From Podaxis mareebaensis (taxonomy: Eukaryota > Basidiomycota > Agaricomycetes > Agaricales > Agaricaceae): a DNA stretch of 64,000 bases. Each line of letters starts with the position of its first letter. The first letter of the stretch is position 1. Shown here piece after piece: positions 24,927 to 38,433 of this stretch. The stretch lies in contig JAEUWP010000527.1 in the NCBI GenBank assembly GCA_018524725.1, positions 1 through 64,000 on the forward strand. The letters run 5' to 3'. The notes beneath the pieces are model-generated. The model saw nothing but the letters and a program-made list of their open reading frames with translations. It ran no database searches and was not told the DNA's origin. The translations under genes and the position numbers were made by a program.

Positions 24927-26986
24927 TTAAGATCCTTTGTTATCCAACAATATGTGTCCCAAACTCAAGCACGCTCGTTTCACCTTTCTCTCTGCTGCTA
25001 CCTTCTCCACCAATTCTCTAGTGATGACAATCGTTTCATTCTCCCCGCCTTGGGTAAACCGTCGCATCAGCAATCCACACTCATTCAGCGCAAAGGCAGC
25101 ATCCTCAACGCGCAGATTTGTCGCTCGCGCGATGTCGGCTAACGTGCATTGCACGCTGACATGGATCTCAGCTGAGCCATCTTCACGTTGAATGGTTTCG
25201 AAGACACGGTGTATCGAGAACATGGGATCTACACAGGCGATATTTGTTGAGCTGATGGTATTCCTGAGGCATACAGTAGACAAACTTACCGTCAAACGTG
25301 CTTAGTGGTGTTGCGTTGAGTACAGGATCGATAGCTTCTCCGTCCCACCCCTTCGCCCGTTTTCTTCGCTTCGGAGGATTCTCTTCTACGTCTCCTGGTG
25401 GATTCTTGGTTAGGTCTGGAAGGTTTCCTATTGTTCGCACGCGCGGATATTCTGGAGGAAGGGCTGAGAGGACACGGCTGGATGATGCGGAATCGTCAGT
25501 ACTTTTATGTTTGTAAGAATGCCGTAGGTTGCAGTACCGAAAGAAACGAATGATATGCGACACCCAGAACGCGAGATAACTTCGTAGACCGAGATCTGAT
25601 AATGGTCTCTCGGGGGTACCGACTTTGCCCGCTCGTCGTGATAGTTCGTAGCCTAGCATCATAGTTCCAGCAGAGTAGGGGTGAGTGCGGGGTAAGACGG
25701 CTACATACTGAATTCAATCATTAGAGAGCCGTAACCTTGCCGTTGGTATGGAGGTAGAGTCATTATACAAGCAAGGTTGTAATCATCATAGGATATTTTT
25801 TCCTGCAAGAGAGTCATTAGGTGAATATGACTGGGAAAACTCTCAAGGCTCACTTTAGAGAAGAAACCAAGCATATAATCAGCGGTAGGTGTAGCATCTG
25901 TCAAGATGTAGAAGTAGACTGGAAGATATTAACAGGCTGTAATGATGGTCATGAAGTAACACTCACAATTATCACAATCAAAAAATAATGTCTTTACGTC
26001 AATAAATAACTTCCCAAACAACGCCAGGTTCTGACAATACAACTATTCCTCGGGTTAATATGTGGTACCAGGATTGGCGACCGAGGGAACACACCTTCTG
26101 TTGCGCGCCATCCACTTCCCATATCGTATGTGCGCCTCGTTGATACACTTTACAGCCTGGTGGGTGCCTACGCTCACACGTTCTCTATGGCTGCCGTTAG
26201 ACCCAGCCTTGAGAATCGCTAGGATGTGAGGTAAGGTATAACGCACCTTGTGTAGCTCCCAAGATGCAGGATCAGCCATGTACTTGAAACACATGTCGCA
26301 AACATAGAGATCTGCTCTGTGCCCATCGCTATTATATCGGTGTAGTCCGCCAGCGAGAATGTCAACAGTTCTCCCATGGGAACGGGCGGTAGTGCGTGCA
26401 ACTCCAGGAATCTTTGGTCCTTGTGTAATCGACGGTTGCGACAACTCTTCTTCGTCGGTGAGTGGGTATGGGGAGAAGTACCTGAAGGCTCGTATGAATA
26501 ACGATGGAGCCGTTGCAAGGCAGGAACAAACGCACCAGGTTTTTATCTGCCAATCTCCAAAATGCACCGTTTCGAAGTTGCGCTGCGCAGTAATTTGTTT
26601 GTGTTGTTGTAGATCAATGTCTTCCTCGGTGATAGGTGGATCTTCATGCACTGGTTGGGTATCATCACTCTGCGAGCCGAGTCTACTAGATGTAGGAGTG
26701 TATCGTTTCCGTTTCCTTGAGGTGCCTTCGTATCTCTCTGGGACGTCTTCTGCGAGCCTGCAGTCTGCGTCGTCTACCCATTCGTCAAGTCTCTTGTCCT
26801 GGTTGATGTAGTGAACATAAACCTGGCCGCTGTTTCTTTCAAGGACATGTGCATGCTCTATATGACATTTTTCATCACAAAATGTCGTGGCTCGGAAAGT
26901 GCATTTGTCTTACTTTGTGTGCCATCCTTGTTGACAATATACATGCGTGTATCACGGCTTGGCTGGGCTACATTGACAGCAGGCAT
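24927..26986 (-). CDS. MYST-family histone acetyltransferase with Tudor-knot/chromobarrel (Esa1-like)
   Basis: Start ATG 26986 (MPAVNVAQ). An N-terminal chromobarrel is split by an intron and reads HAHVLERNSGQVYVHYINQ then RLDEWVDDA. A basic linker (RKRKRYTP) precedes the MYST domain: VHFGDWQIKTWYFSPYP, a C2HC zinc finger (CDMCFKYM...ELHK spliced to RTCERRHPPGCKVYQ), IWEVDGAQQK, the catalytic Cys in NLACIMTLPPYQ, the acetyl-CoA loop QRQGYGSL and the catalytic Glu in PERPLSDLGLRSY. The C-terminal helical region (TLADIARATNLRVEDAAFAL) is typical. It acetylates histones H4/H2A in NuA4-type complexes (family knowledge). Esa1 is the likeliest ortholog, but subtype assignment needs phylogeny. The C-terminus is longer and more divergent than yeast Esa1. 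Confidence 0.88.
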
Positions 26987-27316
26987 TGCGAGAAAGATCA
27001 ACGGTTGGGAGACGGACGGAACGCGTCTGGCATAAGAAGGATTATATAAGACAGACGGATCACACTTAGGTTGACCGACTGAATGTGTATTATAATCATC
27101 CAGTATCAACCAACAAAACCAAAGCAATTCAACTACGGTATCTACCAACAGAAGGCAAGCATGTATTCACAGGCATGGTGAACAGGGAGAAGGGAAAGGT
27201 CCAACTAGCGAACTCTCAATAGTTGAATGTGTTATTCTACAGGGATGTGTATAAAAAAGGTAGATGTAGTGCATGTGAAAATGCAGAAAACAAGAGAAAG
27301 TGGTTCACCAAATGTT
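26987..27316. other. Spacer between RPB1 3' end and MYST gene start
   Basis: This 330-bp segment must hold the RPB1 terminator and the MYST promoter, both genes running on the minus strand. I see no further coding sequence. Confidence 0.5.
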
Positions 27317-30300
27317 TCAGTCCCAGGATGGATTTGCCTGGTACGAATGGCTCTTCCCGTTTTGTGAGGGACTGGAGGACGACCAGTGAGGTGATGCTGG
27401 ACTGTATGCCGGCGAGGTGGGCGCTACAAGGATGTGGTCAGGCTCGAGCTGAAATGGTTGATCTCAATGTACTTACAATATGCAGGCGCTGAAGGAAACA
27501 CCAATGTTAATATAAATGTTAGAAGGTATGGGAGGAGGGACACTCACACGCAGGGGAATAGGCGGGTGAGGTAGGGGCTGTCAAGGATGTGAGTTGACTT
27601 GCTTGAAAGAGTAAGGATCGTGCTCACAATATTTGGGTGAGGAAGGTGAGGCCATGGGAGAACCAGGCGAATACTTCGGCGAGGAAGGACTCATACGAGG
27701 AGAGGCTAAGTTTATTGTTAGTAATTATGTAACGAACTTGATAGGTGGAAAACCCTTACTTGGAGAATCTGGAGAATAGGAAACGTCAGTATGCGTTTTC
27801 CCACGGGAATTGAGGAGTAACTTACATCTTGGCGAAGCAGGACTGAAAGATGGACTGGTAGGCGAGTAGCGTGGCGATGTAGGGCTGAATGAAGGTGACT
27901 GTGGACTGTAGCGCGGTGAGGTAGGCGAGAATGAAGGGGATGTCGGGGAATAGCGCGGGCTGGTTGGTGAGTATGCCGGAGACGTGAGGTTGAGAGCAGG
28001 TGAGGTTGGAGAGTACGTGGGTGATGTGGGTCCCCTGCTTCGGTCGTAGAAGGGTGAGGTCGCATAAGGAGATGTCCCGAAGGGTGATGTAGCACCTCCA
28101 TATGGTGATTGTGGAACGAAGCTGGGCGAGGTCGGTGAGTATGCGTTCGGGGAACTGGGACTATATCCAGGTCCAGCGGGTGACATTCCACCGGCACCAA
28201 GGGGACTCTGGCCAAAGCCGAGATATTGGAAACTGGCCGCATCCTCGCCTCCGTTCGAAGCAAGGGGGGTGAACGAGGCCGATTCACCCTTGAACATGCC
28301 ATCATGCCACATCGGAGAATTGGTATCGTAAGGCGTCATTGCCACCTGCCCCGGTGTCATGCCATCATCAAGTTGGGCAGCGAGCATCGATTGCACAGGC
28401 AAGCTATGATCAACGATAGCGTCCTTGAGCATGTCGATATCCAACGCAACCTCGAACGCTCCTGTACCCATAGGGGCCATCTGGCCGAACATGACGTTCT
28501 CCGCAATGCCATGACAATCGTCCTTCTCGCCAACAGCTGCAGCCTCCATCAAGATTTCAACAGTCTCTTCGAACGAGCATCTCATCAACGCTCCAGTATC
28601 GGCACGATTGATTCCGTGACGGGTGATAGCCATGAGTGTGCCACGATGTGTCATCAGGTCGCAAAGAAGGGCCAGATGGCGGTAGTTGACATAAGAACCA
28701 TCGAACTCGATGACACCACGCAACTCCTTCATGATGGCCGCACGCGCTGCCTCGATACCGAGCACGTTAAATATCTCGACGCAGCTATTTGAGTATGTCC
28801 GAGTGAAGTCCACGCCATCGATGCACATCACGGTCTTCAGGTTAACACCGTCCGTCTCCAGCACCCACTCCGTCTCCTTTCCAGTCAAGATACTGCCATC
28901 CGGCGACACGACGACTTTGTCCGCTTCAGTCAAGAACACTCGGTGAATGCCCTTGACACCACGCAAGCTGACAGAGCTGAGCATGGTGTTTTCCAACTGC
29001 CTCAAAAAGATATCTTCCTCAACGGTACCGTAACCCTCGTCGTCTTTACTTGGGCTGCCCACCACACGGCAACGAATGATGAGTTTCTCCGAGTTGTCTT
29101 CTGACCAGATGACGAAGAGATCCGTCTTGAAACTCTCTGCGATGCGACTCGCCACGTAGTGCATAGTGAGCTTTCTATCAATCATCTTAGCACGATCCAT
29201 TTCCAGACGAAGTAGCCAGGGCGACTGCAGGTGGAGGTTCGCCTCGATTTCCTCATCAGGAATAGCGAAGAAAGACTCGACGAAGACGGCATCTTCCTCG
29301 ATGATAGTGGAGCTCGGATCGGGATCGTACCAGATTTCAACGGCAGCAGTGACGGTGCGTAGGGATGTATATGCCAGCTCCTGCTGAACATTCTTCGCGA
29401 GGGCAGCAGAACGCGAGATTTCAGGTTCAAGGTAGACAGTGAGGGAGGGAGTTTTGATGTTGGTAGCAACGTTGATGATTTCCTTCAGACGCGGTACACC
29501 AAGTGTGACGTTCTTACTCGAGACACCAGCATAGTGGAAAGTGTTCAACGTCATCTGGGTAGCTGGCTCACCGATAGACTGTGCAGCAAGAGTACCACAC
29601 ATCTCTCCGGGATGGGCAATAGATTGGTTGAACTTCGATTCGACTTCACCAAGGACCCAATCGAAAGCTTCGCGTGTCAAATGGAATTTTTCCAGAACGC
29701 GACGGGTGGCGAACGTTGCCCGGAGGTGCATCTTGAACATCAGCGTAGCATTTTCCTGAGCCTCGTGGCTCAAAGGATCATCGCCACGGACGACAATAAG
29801 GCGTTTACCAAGTTCCCGAACAGCGTCAACAATGTATGCAGGTTTAAGGTCACTCGGTTTACGTCGGTCGATATGGAAGATCTGTGTCGCGTTCTGGACA
29901 ATGCGGAGGAGGTTAACGGGGAGATAATGGGGCTGCGTAGTGGGGGTGCGAGGGAAGATGAATGTACGGAGAGTCTTTCGGTCCTGGACAAGTTGCTCGT
30001 ATTCCTCGTCAAGCTTGGACTGAAGTTCGAGCGAGCTGTCGTCAATACCGACTTGAAGAACACCAGGCAAGAATCCGCCAGCGGGATCGGTGACATCGAC
30101 ACGATAATTGTGTTCGAACTCCTTGTCGTTCAGGCCAAAGGTCTCGATGGTCTGCTTTTCTATGAAGGCACCATCCATACCATCTTCACCATAGATAAAC
30201 TGGATAAGATCTCCGAGCGAGTTGCGGACAGTGCCATCGTAGCAAACCATGACGTCTTCCAGTGCCTTGACGAGACGACGCTGGATATAACCCGTCTCGG

Positions 30301-33300
30301 CGGTCTTGACAGCAGTATCAATAAGACCTTCACGACCAGCCATGGCGTGGAAGAAGAACTCCTGGGGGGTCAACCCACGTAGGTACGAGTTCTCGACAAA
30401 TCCTCTCGATTCGGGACTGAAATCGTCCTTCGTGAAGTGAGGCAACGTGCGATGACGGAAACCAAACGGAATGCGACGACCTTCCACAGACTGTTGTCCG
30501 ACACAGACAGACATCTGCGAAATGTTGATGAAAGAACCCTTAGAACCAGCAACCACCATCTGCTTGACGTTGTTGTCCTCCTTCAAATGTTTCTGCGCAT
30601 ATTGACCGGACTGGTCACGGGCCAAGTTGAGCTGACGCTCAACCATGCTCTCGAAGGATTCACGGATGGTCATACCGGGCTTGGGCTTTAGACGATCGTG
30701 CGTGGCATCATCGATGATCTTCGCGACCTCGGCTTTGCGATCCGCAATGGTTTGAGTGATGTATGACATGGTCTTGGCATCGGCGATGGTGTCACCAATA
30801 CCGATGCTGAAGCCATTATGGAATAACCAATAGTTGACGACGCGCTGAAGACCGGTGAACAGTTGCCGAGTGATTTCTGGGCCCTTTTCGCGGAAGACGA
30901 CGTGAACGAGACCACCTTGTGAGGCACCGACAGTCTTCTTCTCCACGATACCGAATATCAGCTCTCCATTCTCGATAAGGATGCCATCGTCAAAAACGGG
31001 ATTTGATGATTTAGGATCAGGGGAGCGGTGGATGTTGATACCACGGGGGATAGTCATGCTGAGGAGCTGTTTGCCAGTCCATAGTGGCCTCGGCTTGAGA
31101 ATAGCAGGAGTGGGGGTGGTACCGTCCCAATCAGGAACCCAAAGAAGGATGTTCTGAACTTGATTCCAGTCGAGGAAGGTGTCACGGAGTGTGAATTTGC
31201 GGATGCCGCAGAGTGTATCCTGTACAATGCCCATCACGGGCTTGTTGGCTTGAGGTGAAATGATCTAGAACGTAACATAAGAATCCCTTCTAGTCAAATA
31301 AGAACACGGCCACCAACCTGTCGAGGAACCCATGCAATTTGTGCCAGCTCAGCTCTTGTCTCCTCGCTTTGCGGGACACTGCGACGTGAAGTGAGCATAG
31401 GTCAGTACCGCATGAGGGTGGCGCACGTACTGCATGTTCATCTCATCACCATCAAAATCGGCGTTATAGGGAGGTGTGCTGGCATTATATGAGGAATGTT
31501 GTAAGATGTCATCACCATGATATACTTACACGGAAAGATTCAATCGGAAAGCTGGTTGAACAAGTCAGGGGGTGTTAATAGCATTGTAGATGGAAGCATC
31601 ACGTACTCGAGTAAGGCATCAGCCGAACGCGATGGCTCATCATACTCATTTTATGCAAACTAGGTTGCCGGTTAAAGAGCACATAACTAGATAACACGTT
31701 TAACATCAATTGAAGGGTGAACACAAAGAGGGGTACTCACTCTCCATCTTTGAGATGGCGCTCCACGATCCAACCATATTGTAGAAATGCATCGGCACGC
31801 TTGTTGTATCTCAAATCTATCCGCTCTCCGGTATCGCGAACGACATATCTGGCGCCGGGATAGGTAGTCGGACCATTCCGTACAAGCTCCTGAAGATATG
31901 AAATGTTGTAGGGTGTCACACGTTCGGGGAAGGTCAGGTTCATGGCAATGCTTTTCGGAACACCGACTTCGTCCAATTCGAGATTAGGATCACCAGTGAT
32001 GACAGTACGAGCCGAGAAATCGACACGCTTGCCCATGAGGTTGCCACGTAGACGACCTTCCTTGCCTTTCAGCCGTGCCCGAATAGCTTTCACAGGCCGG
32101 CCGGATTTCTGAAGGGCCTGAGGAATACCTGCAATGTCGTTGTCCATATACGTCGCAACATGGAACTACGCATTGGTTAGTAAAGATGACACATGACAGA
32201 CTCAGAAGCGGGTTATTACCTGTAGGAGTTGCTCGAATTCAGAGATGACGTGAGCAGGAGCTCCTTCTTGCTCGCAACGACGGACGTTCGCAGAAGCTTT
32301 GATGATGTCACCAAGCTTGTATGTCAAGTCATCCTCACTACGCATAGCACCACCATCAACAGCAATACTGGGACGGACAGGAGGAGGGGGCACGGGCATA
32401 ACAGTAAGGATCATCCATTCAGGTCTTGCGTACTCATCAGAAAGCCCCAAGAGGTGCAGATCGGAGTCTGACATCTTTTTGAAAACAGTATAGACCTCCG
32501 AAGGGGTGATGAGACGCTTGTCAGGCTGCATGGACTTTACCTCCTATTAGATAAAAAGGGTTAGTTTCTGGAATGGAAAGGTTTTAAAAAAGAACCAACG
32601 TCATCATCGTCCTTGGTTTTCTTGTACTGAACGAAGAGCTTTAAACCTTCTTTCCTGATCTGTGGCTGGATGTGACCGCATCCACCGTGACCCTTTTTGG
32701 GCTCATCGTTGTCGGGGTCGACACCTTCATCCTTGACATCATCAGGCTCACAAACAGTCTTGGTTTTGCAATGCGACCAAACGACGGCCATGCGAGCTTT
32801 TGGATCGCGAATGTGACGAATTTTGTCCGCGAAATTGGGATCCGACTTAATACAATAATAAGAAATGTGGAGTAGGTGATGTGATCGTCGAGTTGATGTG
32901 TAGTATCAACAGCAAAATATGTGAATCAAATGGTCAGCATCGGTGTCTACGCGAAGAAAGCTGCCCAACGTGTGGACAAATCGCAGAGCAACAGGGGGCC
33001 ACGACTAACGAGCGGCCAAAGGCGCACATCTCCCACTGCGTCACAGCGGAGAAGGGCCAGCCTTTCCAACAAAATGCATAATGTTTTTCCGCACTCCTCG
33101 TTCAGCCCCCCATTTCACCCGCAACCTCGTGTCCAACCAAGCACCGAGCGGATGTAATGGGAAAGACGCGGCGATCAAGCGACCGAAAACGCGCGCCAAA
33201 ACTCCCCCGCAACGGGTGGAAGAACGCCCTCGAATTGTCAAGGGACTCAGCGTGGTGCGAGCTTGGGGTTCTCCATGGTGAGTGGAGAGAGCCCCCAGAA

Positions 33301-33824
33301 AATTGGGATGGTGGGGTGCGAAACGAGTAGAGGAAAGATTCGACTCACGATGTCGGCTTTCAATTTTCCACAATTTACACAAATACACTCCAGGATCTTC
33401 TTCACTTTCACGATAAAACCTAAATGGGCGGCGATAGTCAAAGGACGCGCGGAACATGACGTGAAGAAGACATACCGGGATGAAAGACAGGCCGCGCCAA
33501 CTCTATATGACCAAAGTGACCTGGGCACTCAGACATCCCCTCACCACACGTCTGGCACTTAAAATTCCGGTCTATCGTTCCCATTCGAGGATCCATCAGG
33601 CCACCCATCTTTGGTTTGTGGGTTGCCTCGTCCATAACTTCAGGATGCTCGATTTTGGCGACGGAGATGGCTTTCTGAAGACGTGAAAAAAGAATTTGTC
33701 AGCACATATGTGAAAGACGGAGATGAGAGCCACGCACAATCTCTTCTGGTGAGAGAATACCAAACTGAACTTCCTTCACTTTGCGTATGGGGGCGGCGGA
33801 ATATGCGAATTGATGACCGAGCAT
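27317..33824 (-). CDS. RPB1: RNA polymerase II largest subunit RPB1
   Basis: Start at 33824: [20 protein letters not shown], then the clamp zinc region ([19 protein letters not shown]). The catalytic Mg loop [12 protein letters not shown] lies at about 31440-31490. The largest exon (31237-27826) encodes the funnel, trigger-loop region ([21 protein letters not shown] [20 protein letters not shown]), jaw and most of the C-terminal domain. Degenerate YSPTSPS heptads follow. The distal CTD is encoded by small exons of 9, 78, 30 and 12 nt plus a last exon, 27768-27317. The protein ends SYQANPSWD, without the acidic tip of animal RPB1. It synthesises mRNA in the nucleus. Numerous introns lie in the 5' half. 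Family identity is unambiguous. Confidence 0.97.
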
Positions 33825-35007
33825 TGTGGATTAACGACTGAGCAGACGGCAGGATGGGGGTAGGTGTGGAATCAGGAAGAGGACCAAGAAAGAGAAACTA
33901 GGGCGTGAAAATGTCCAAAGAGTTAATTAAGATGTAACGGAGAGCGTGTGTATGATCCGGTGAGATTTTGGGGGGGGGAATGGGTGCCGCTGAGCGCGTC
34001 GAAGGCCAAGAGTCGTAGCTTTAGTAAAAAGCAACGAAGGGTGAGAGAAAACTCGAATTTGCTGGTTCTGCTGGGCCCAAACAACGCAAATAGGCGAACG
34101 GACCGGAACTGCAGACAAGGAGAGGGTGAGAGTACAGTTGGGAGGCCAACTGAAGGTCGATGAAGAAAGTGCGTGGTGGTTGAGGACAACCAACGATGGC
34201 GGCTCACTCTTTTCGACTCCGCTACAAGGCGGTCCCGGCACACAGGCCCACTCACACGTCACACAACTGACAAAGCACGTCACACCCATCCATCCACTTC
34301 AGATCGACCCCTATATCCCAAAAAATAAATAGACGACTGGTTACTGTCCCCTGTTTACAGGTTCTCCCCCATGCTTTAAGGCGCTGGGATTTCCTCACAC
34401 ATATTCTTGTCGTTCTCTGAGGTTACCAAGAGTCCTGCTAAATTTCCCACGCAGTTGTTTGTCTTTATTGTTCTCCTTCCCCGAGCCCGGGCGCTTGCAC
34501 TGCTGCACAGGTTCTCCGCTAACCTGACTCGCTCTTGACTCATGTCACTGATCATTGAGCAGGAGCAGCCCCTGTCACCAACTGCTAGAACTATATCCCT
34601 TCAGCTTTCTGTGGCAAAGAATTCCGCCAGACGATAGACATATCCTTGGTAGAACTCCGACTGATGGCCGTTCATACTTTTATACTTATGTATCTTGCTT
34701 GATATGTATACACAATTGCATTGGCTCAAGTGGCCTTGGGATAGGTGCCCAGTCTACACTCCCACTCATTACCCATACGTCTCTTGTCTCTTCTTACTCT
34801 CGCTCCCCAAATTTTGCCTTGTGCGCACGATGAAAACAACGGATCCCGAGTCGTATTGCCTGCGGTGGTGTTGCTTAGTCAGCTGATTATGCATTCCTAT
34901 CTGCGCAGCGTCAGTTCCTCAACTGCCCTCATAAGCCTCACAACACTCACCAGCCTTGTCCGCTATCCTACCCCGCTATCTTACAACCTTTTTGAACGCT
35001 CGAAATC
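33825..35007. promoter_or_regulatory. 1.2-kb divergent intergenic region between RPB1 and VPS27
   Basis: No coding frame is supported. The segment separates two divergent starts and so should contain both promoters. It includes a G run at 33969-33977 and pyrimidine-rich stretches at 34440-34480 and 34780-34810 upstream of VPS27. Confidence 0.45.
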
Positions 35008-37407
35008 ATGTCCGGGCTGGGCGCATGGCTTTGGGGCACTTCTCAACTAGATGATGCTGTTGGTCAGTGACGCAACACCACCAGCTGTAAATTCTCTACT
35101 AACCCCGCGCCTTAGACAAAGCAACTTCCGAACTTCTACCTGCAGGCTCGGAGGATATCGCCCTGAACCTCGAAATATGCGACCAGATACGCTCCAAGTC
35201 AGTTTCGGCCAAAGAAGCAATGCGCGCTTTGAAACGACGGTTAAACCATAAGAACCCAAATGTTCAACTGTTGGCCCTCGGTGTACGTTCCTCCGCTCCA
35301 GGCAGAAGAAAATACTGAGTTGCTCCTTAGCTTACAGATATCTGTGTCAAGAATGGCGGTGATCACTTTCTTGTCGAAGTTGCATCACGGGAGTTTGTGG
35401 ACAATCTCGTATCCATACTCAAAATCCCCGGCCTGAATCACGATGTCAAGAATACTATCCTTCGTCTAATCCAAAACTGGAGCGTTGCGTTTGAAGGGAG
35501 ATACGCGTTAGGATATGTTGGCCAGGTTTACAAGACGCTGCAAGGGGAAGGTGAGCAAACCCGGTTCCTCATGTACCCCACCTGCTCACACAATATCACA
35601 GGATACAAATTCCCTCCCAAGGACCTAGCTGTTGCTAACTCTGCTATGGTCGACACACAAACCGCTCCTGAGTGGATAGATTCGGATGTTTGCTTACGGT
35701 GTCGAACGGCATTCACCTTCACAAACCGGAAACATCACTGTCGAAACTGCGGTCAAGTGTTTGATCAACAGTGCTCTTCCAAATCACTACCTTTGCCCCA
35801 TTTCGGAATTACACAAGAAGTCCGCGTCTGCGATGGTTGTTACACAAAGTTGACTCGCAAGGCGGATAAGACGTGAGTCCACCCCTTTCTGGTTTCCATT
35901 GACATCAATCGCTTAACATCCTTGTAGGGATAAACGACACCGCTCCGCCCAAAGCGCTCCCAATGCCTCACGGTACAGAAGTCCTCAAGAGCTGGCGGAC
36001 GCGGAGCTTCAACGTGCTATCGAACTCTCGCTGCAGGAGAGTAACAAAGCGCGAGGATACGCCCCCTCCTATTCCACTTGGCAACCGTCGGAGCCACCCA
36101 TTGTCGACAGTAGAACATACTCTGATAGGAAGACTGCTGTCGACGATGATGATGACCCGGAGCTAAAGGCGGCCATCGAAGCAAGCTTGCGCGAAGCGAA
36201 TGCACCACGACCCAGCGCTCCAGTCATACCAAATACACCCAAGATCGAGCAACATTCATACTCGTATCAGCCTCAATATGCGCAATCACATACGCCGACA
36301 CCGACTCAACCCCCTCTGCCCAAGCTCCCAAGCTATGATCTAGATCCTTTGGAGACCGACGCCATTTTGACTTTCAACCAAACTGTGGAACAAGTACAGG
36401 CAAATGGGGGGCGCGATTTGTCACGGTATCCTGCAGTTACGGAGTTATACGAGAAGGCAAATAGTCTAAGACCGAAGTTGGCGTTGAGCGTTGATGATGC
36501 TGGCAGGAAAGAACGTGAGTGATCATGAAACACGTTATTTGTTATTCTGCTGATACCCCTTCCCTCCCTAGAGATGCTCTCCGAGATGCACGACAAGCTT
36601 TCAGAAGCTGTCAAATTATATGACCAGATCTTGACAGAACAGGTCATGCATCCGCGCTGGAGAACTAATCAGCCCCAGCAACAACAATATCCGACTACAC
36701 CTTCAAACCCTGGTTACAATCAGTGGGCACCATCGAAAACGCCTGTATCACAGATATCCGGCCCACCACAGACGCCTTCTGTTCAATACGCTCCCCAACC
36801 CACACAGTTACAACAAGAGTACCAACAGCCTCAAACCCAACCGCAGTGGGCGTATGCAGGGCAGACACAACCTGGCCAACCTGCTCAGCAGTATTTACCA
36901 TCGCAAACACCCGTACCAGCGCCGCAGCAAGCAGCTCCTGCACCGCCGATGCAACAAACCACACAACCAACACAACAGTTCACTTCAGTACTTCCACCCG
37001 TGCAGGCTACTGTATATGCGCCACCTCCAATAGCTACGACGGCCTCAGCACCTGCAGCAGCCAGTCCACCTGCCCAACAACCTCCGCAAACCCCTCAACT
37101 CACGTACAACCAAACTGTCCCATCCGCACCTCCGCCAGTATCATACAATGCAACTCCACAACCTCAGCAACAGCAAAACCAAGGCGCACACCTTGGAAGG
37201 AGCAATACGATTGCTCATCCTGGGTATCACCAACAGCAACAATACCAGCAGCCACAGCAGCAACACATGACCAATCAACCACCGAACAGTCTGCCACAGT
37301 TCCCGCTTGTGCCGACCACGGCACCAATGCCAATGTATGATCCATCAATGCATAATGGGGTGGCGCAAAGTGAGGCGAGGAAGGAAGCGTTGTTAATTGA
37401 TCTGTGA
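35008..37407 (+). CDS. VPS27: ESCRT-0 subunit VPS27 (VHS-FYVE-UIM-clathrin box)
   Basis: The start reads [20 protein letters not shown]. The VHS domain spans about residues 10-145 ([35 protein letters not shown] helices, TDICVKNGG). A FYVE finger follows: [23 protein letters not shown] and RVCDGCY, with the PI3P-binding R(K)HHCR motif intact. Two ubiquitin-interacting motifs come next ([12 protein letters not shown] and [12 protein letters not shown]), then a coiled GAT-like segment and a long Gln/Pro-rich tail ending in the clathrin box LLIDL. The protein recruits ubiquitinated cargo to endosomes. At least five introns are present. All functional motifs are intact. Confidence 0.96.
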
Positions 37408-38433
37408 GTTTGAGCGGAGAAGGAAGGCGACGCTGTTTTGGGTTATTTTCTTGGGAACGGTAGTATACGATTCTAGTTGTTCGCGTTTGGAGTTTGTGCG
37501 TGTATATTATTCATTTTCGTTTAGGAGTCCGTTGCGAGGTCTCTGGGCATAAGTAAACCTGTCGAGTTAAAAGATTTAGGTATAAAGAAAATTCCCACAG
37601 GCCGGTGTGAGATTGAAACTAACATTCAAATTAGAGCTTCCATAGCAGAAAGAAGGGAAGTGGAATCGCATGATAACTGGATCCTTCGTGTACCACATGG
37701 CTTCTTGTCTTGGGAATGCGGGTAGGCGCCGTTGTCAAATACATCACTCCCTCTTATCCTTGTCTCCTTTTGTCCCGACGCTACAAACATTACACCACTG
37801 CTACACCGCCATCCCTAGACCTACTCGATAGAACACTGGCCACGTCTTGGTTGCCGGACCTTGTTTCATGGACTTCAATGAAGAGAAATGACCGATCTTG
37901 TCGCGACCACTTTGGAGGCTGTCCGTTGGACGTTCCATGTGTGCAGATCATATGACAAGATGCTGCTTTGTTATGGAAAGCAAGCACGTCGTCTGCATCT
38001 ATGGCCGATGGCGGTTGTTCGGACCATCCAAGGCAACAGTGTCGTAATAAAAACCCCAGGCCAGATCTCTACATCCATTGCCTCGCGTCATGCTACCCGG
38101 CTTCCCAGTCATCATCCTTGGCAAAGTGCTGCATATGAACACAAGCGACCAAAGCCCACCTAAAAGGGTTCCTATCGAATCCCCATCGTGCTCTATCGCT
38201 GGTGCATCCCCTTTGCGATCCAGGCAGAAGTTATCGTGCCACTTTACCCGCGCTCTATGAGGCGTTCCATGTGCTCAATCAATCTTGGATGTTCGCCGTT
38301 TCATAAACCCCTCGTAGTCGGACTTCGAGCGATCAATGGAACCAATGCCAAAGGACTATAAATTGCCTCCTGTTTTTTTTGAGGCCGAACATCAAGTGCT
38401 AACGCGCACTCGACTCCTTCCTTTCTCCCGGAA
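37408..38433. promoter_or_regulatory. Intergenic region with TATA box upstream of the M28 peptidase
   Basis: No gene is supported in about 1 kb. A TATA-like tataaat at about 38356-38362 lies roughly 75 bp before the peptidase ATG, a normal spacing for a regulated secreted-enzyme promoter. Confidence 0.5.

Noticed and set aside
29534..30382. 282-codon open frame on the plus strand
   Set aside because: It is an antisense shadow of the RPB1 coding exon, caused by that gene's codon composition.
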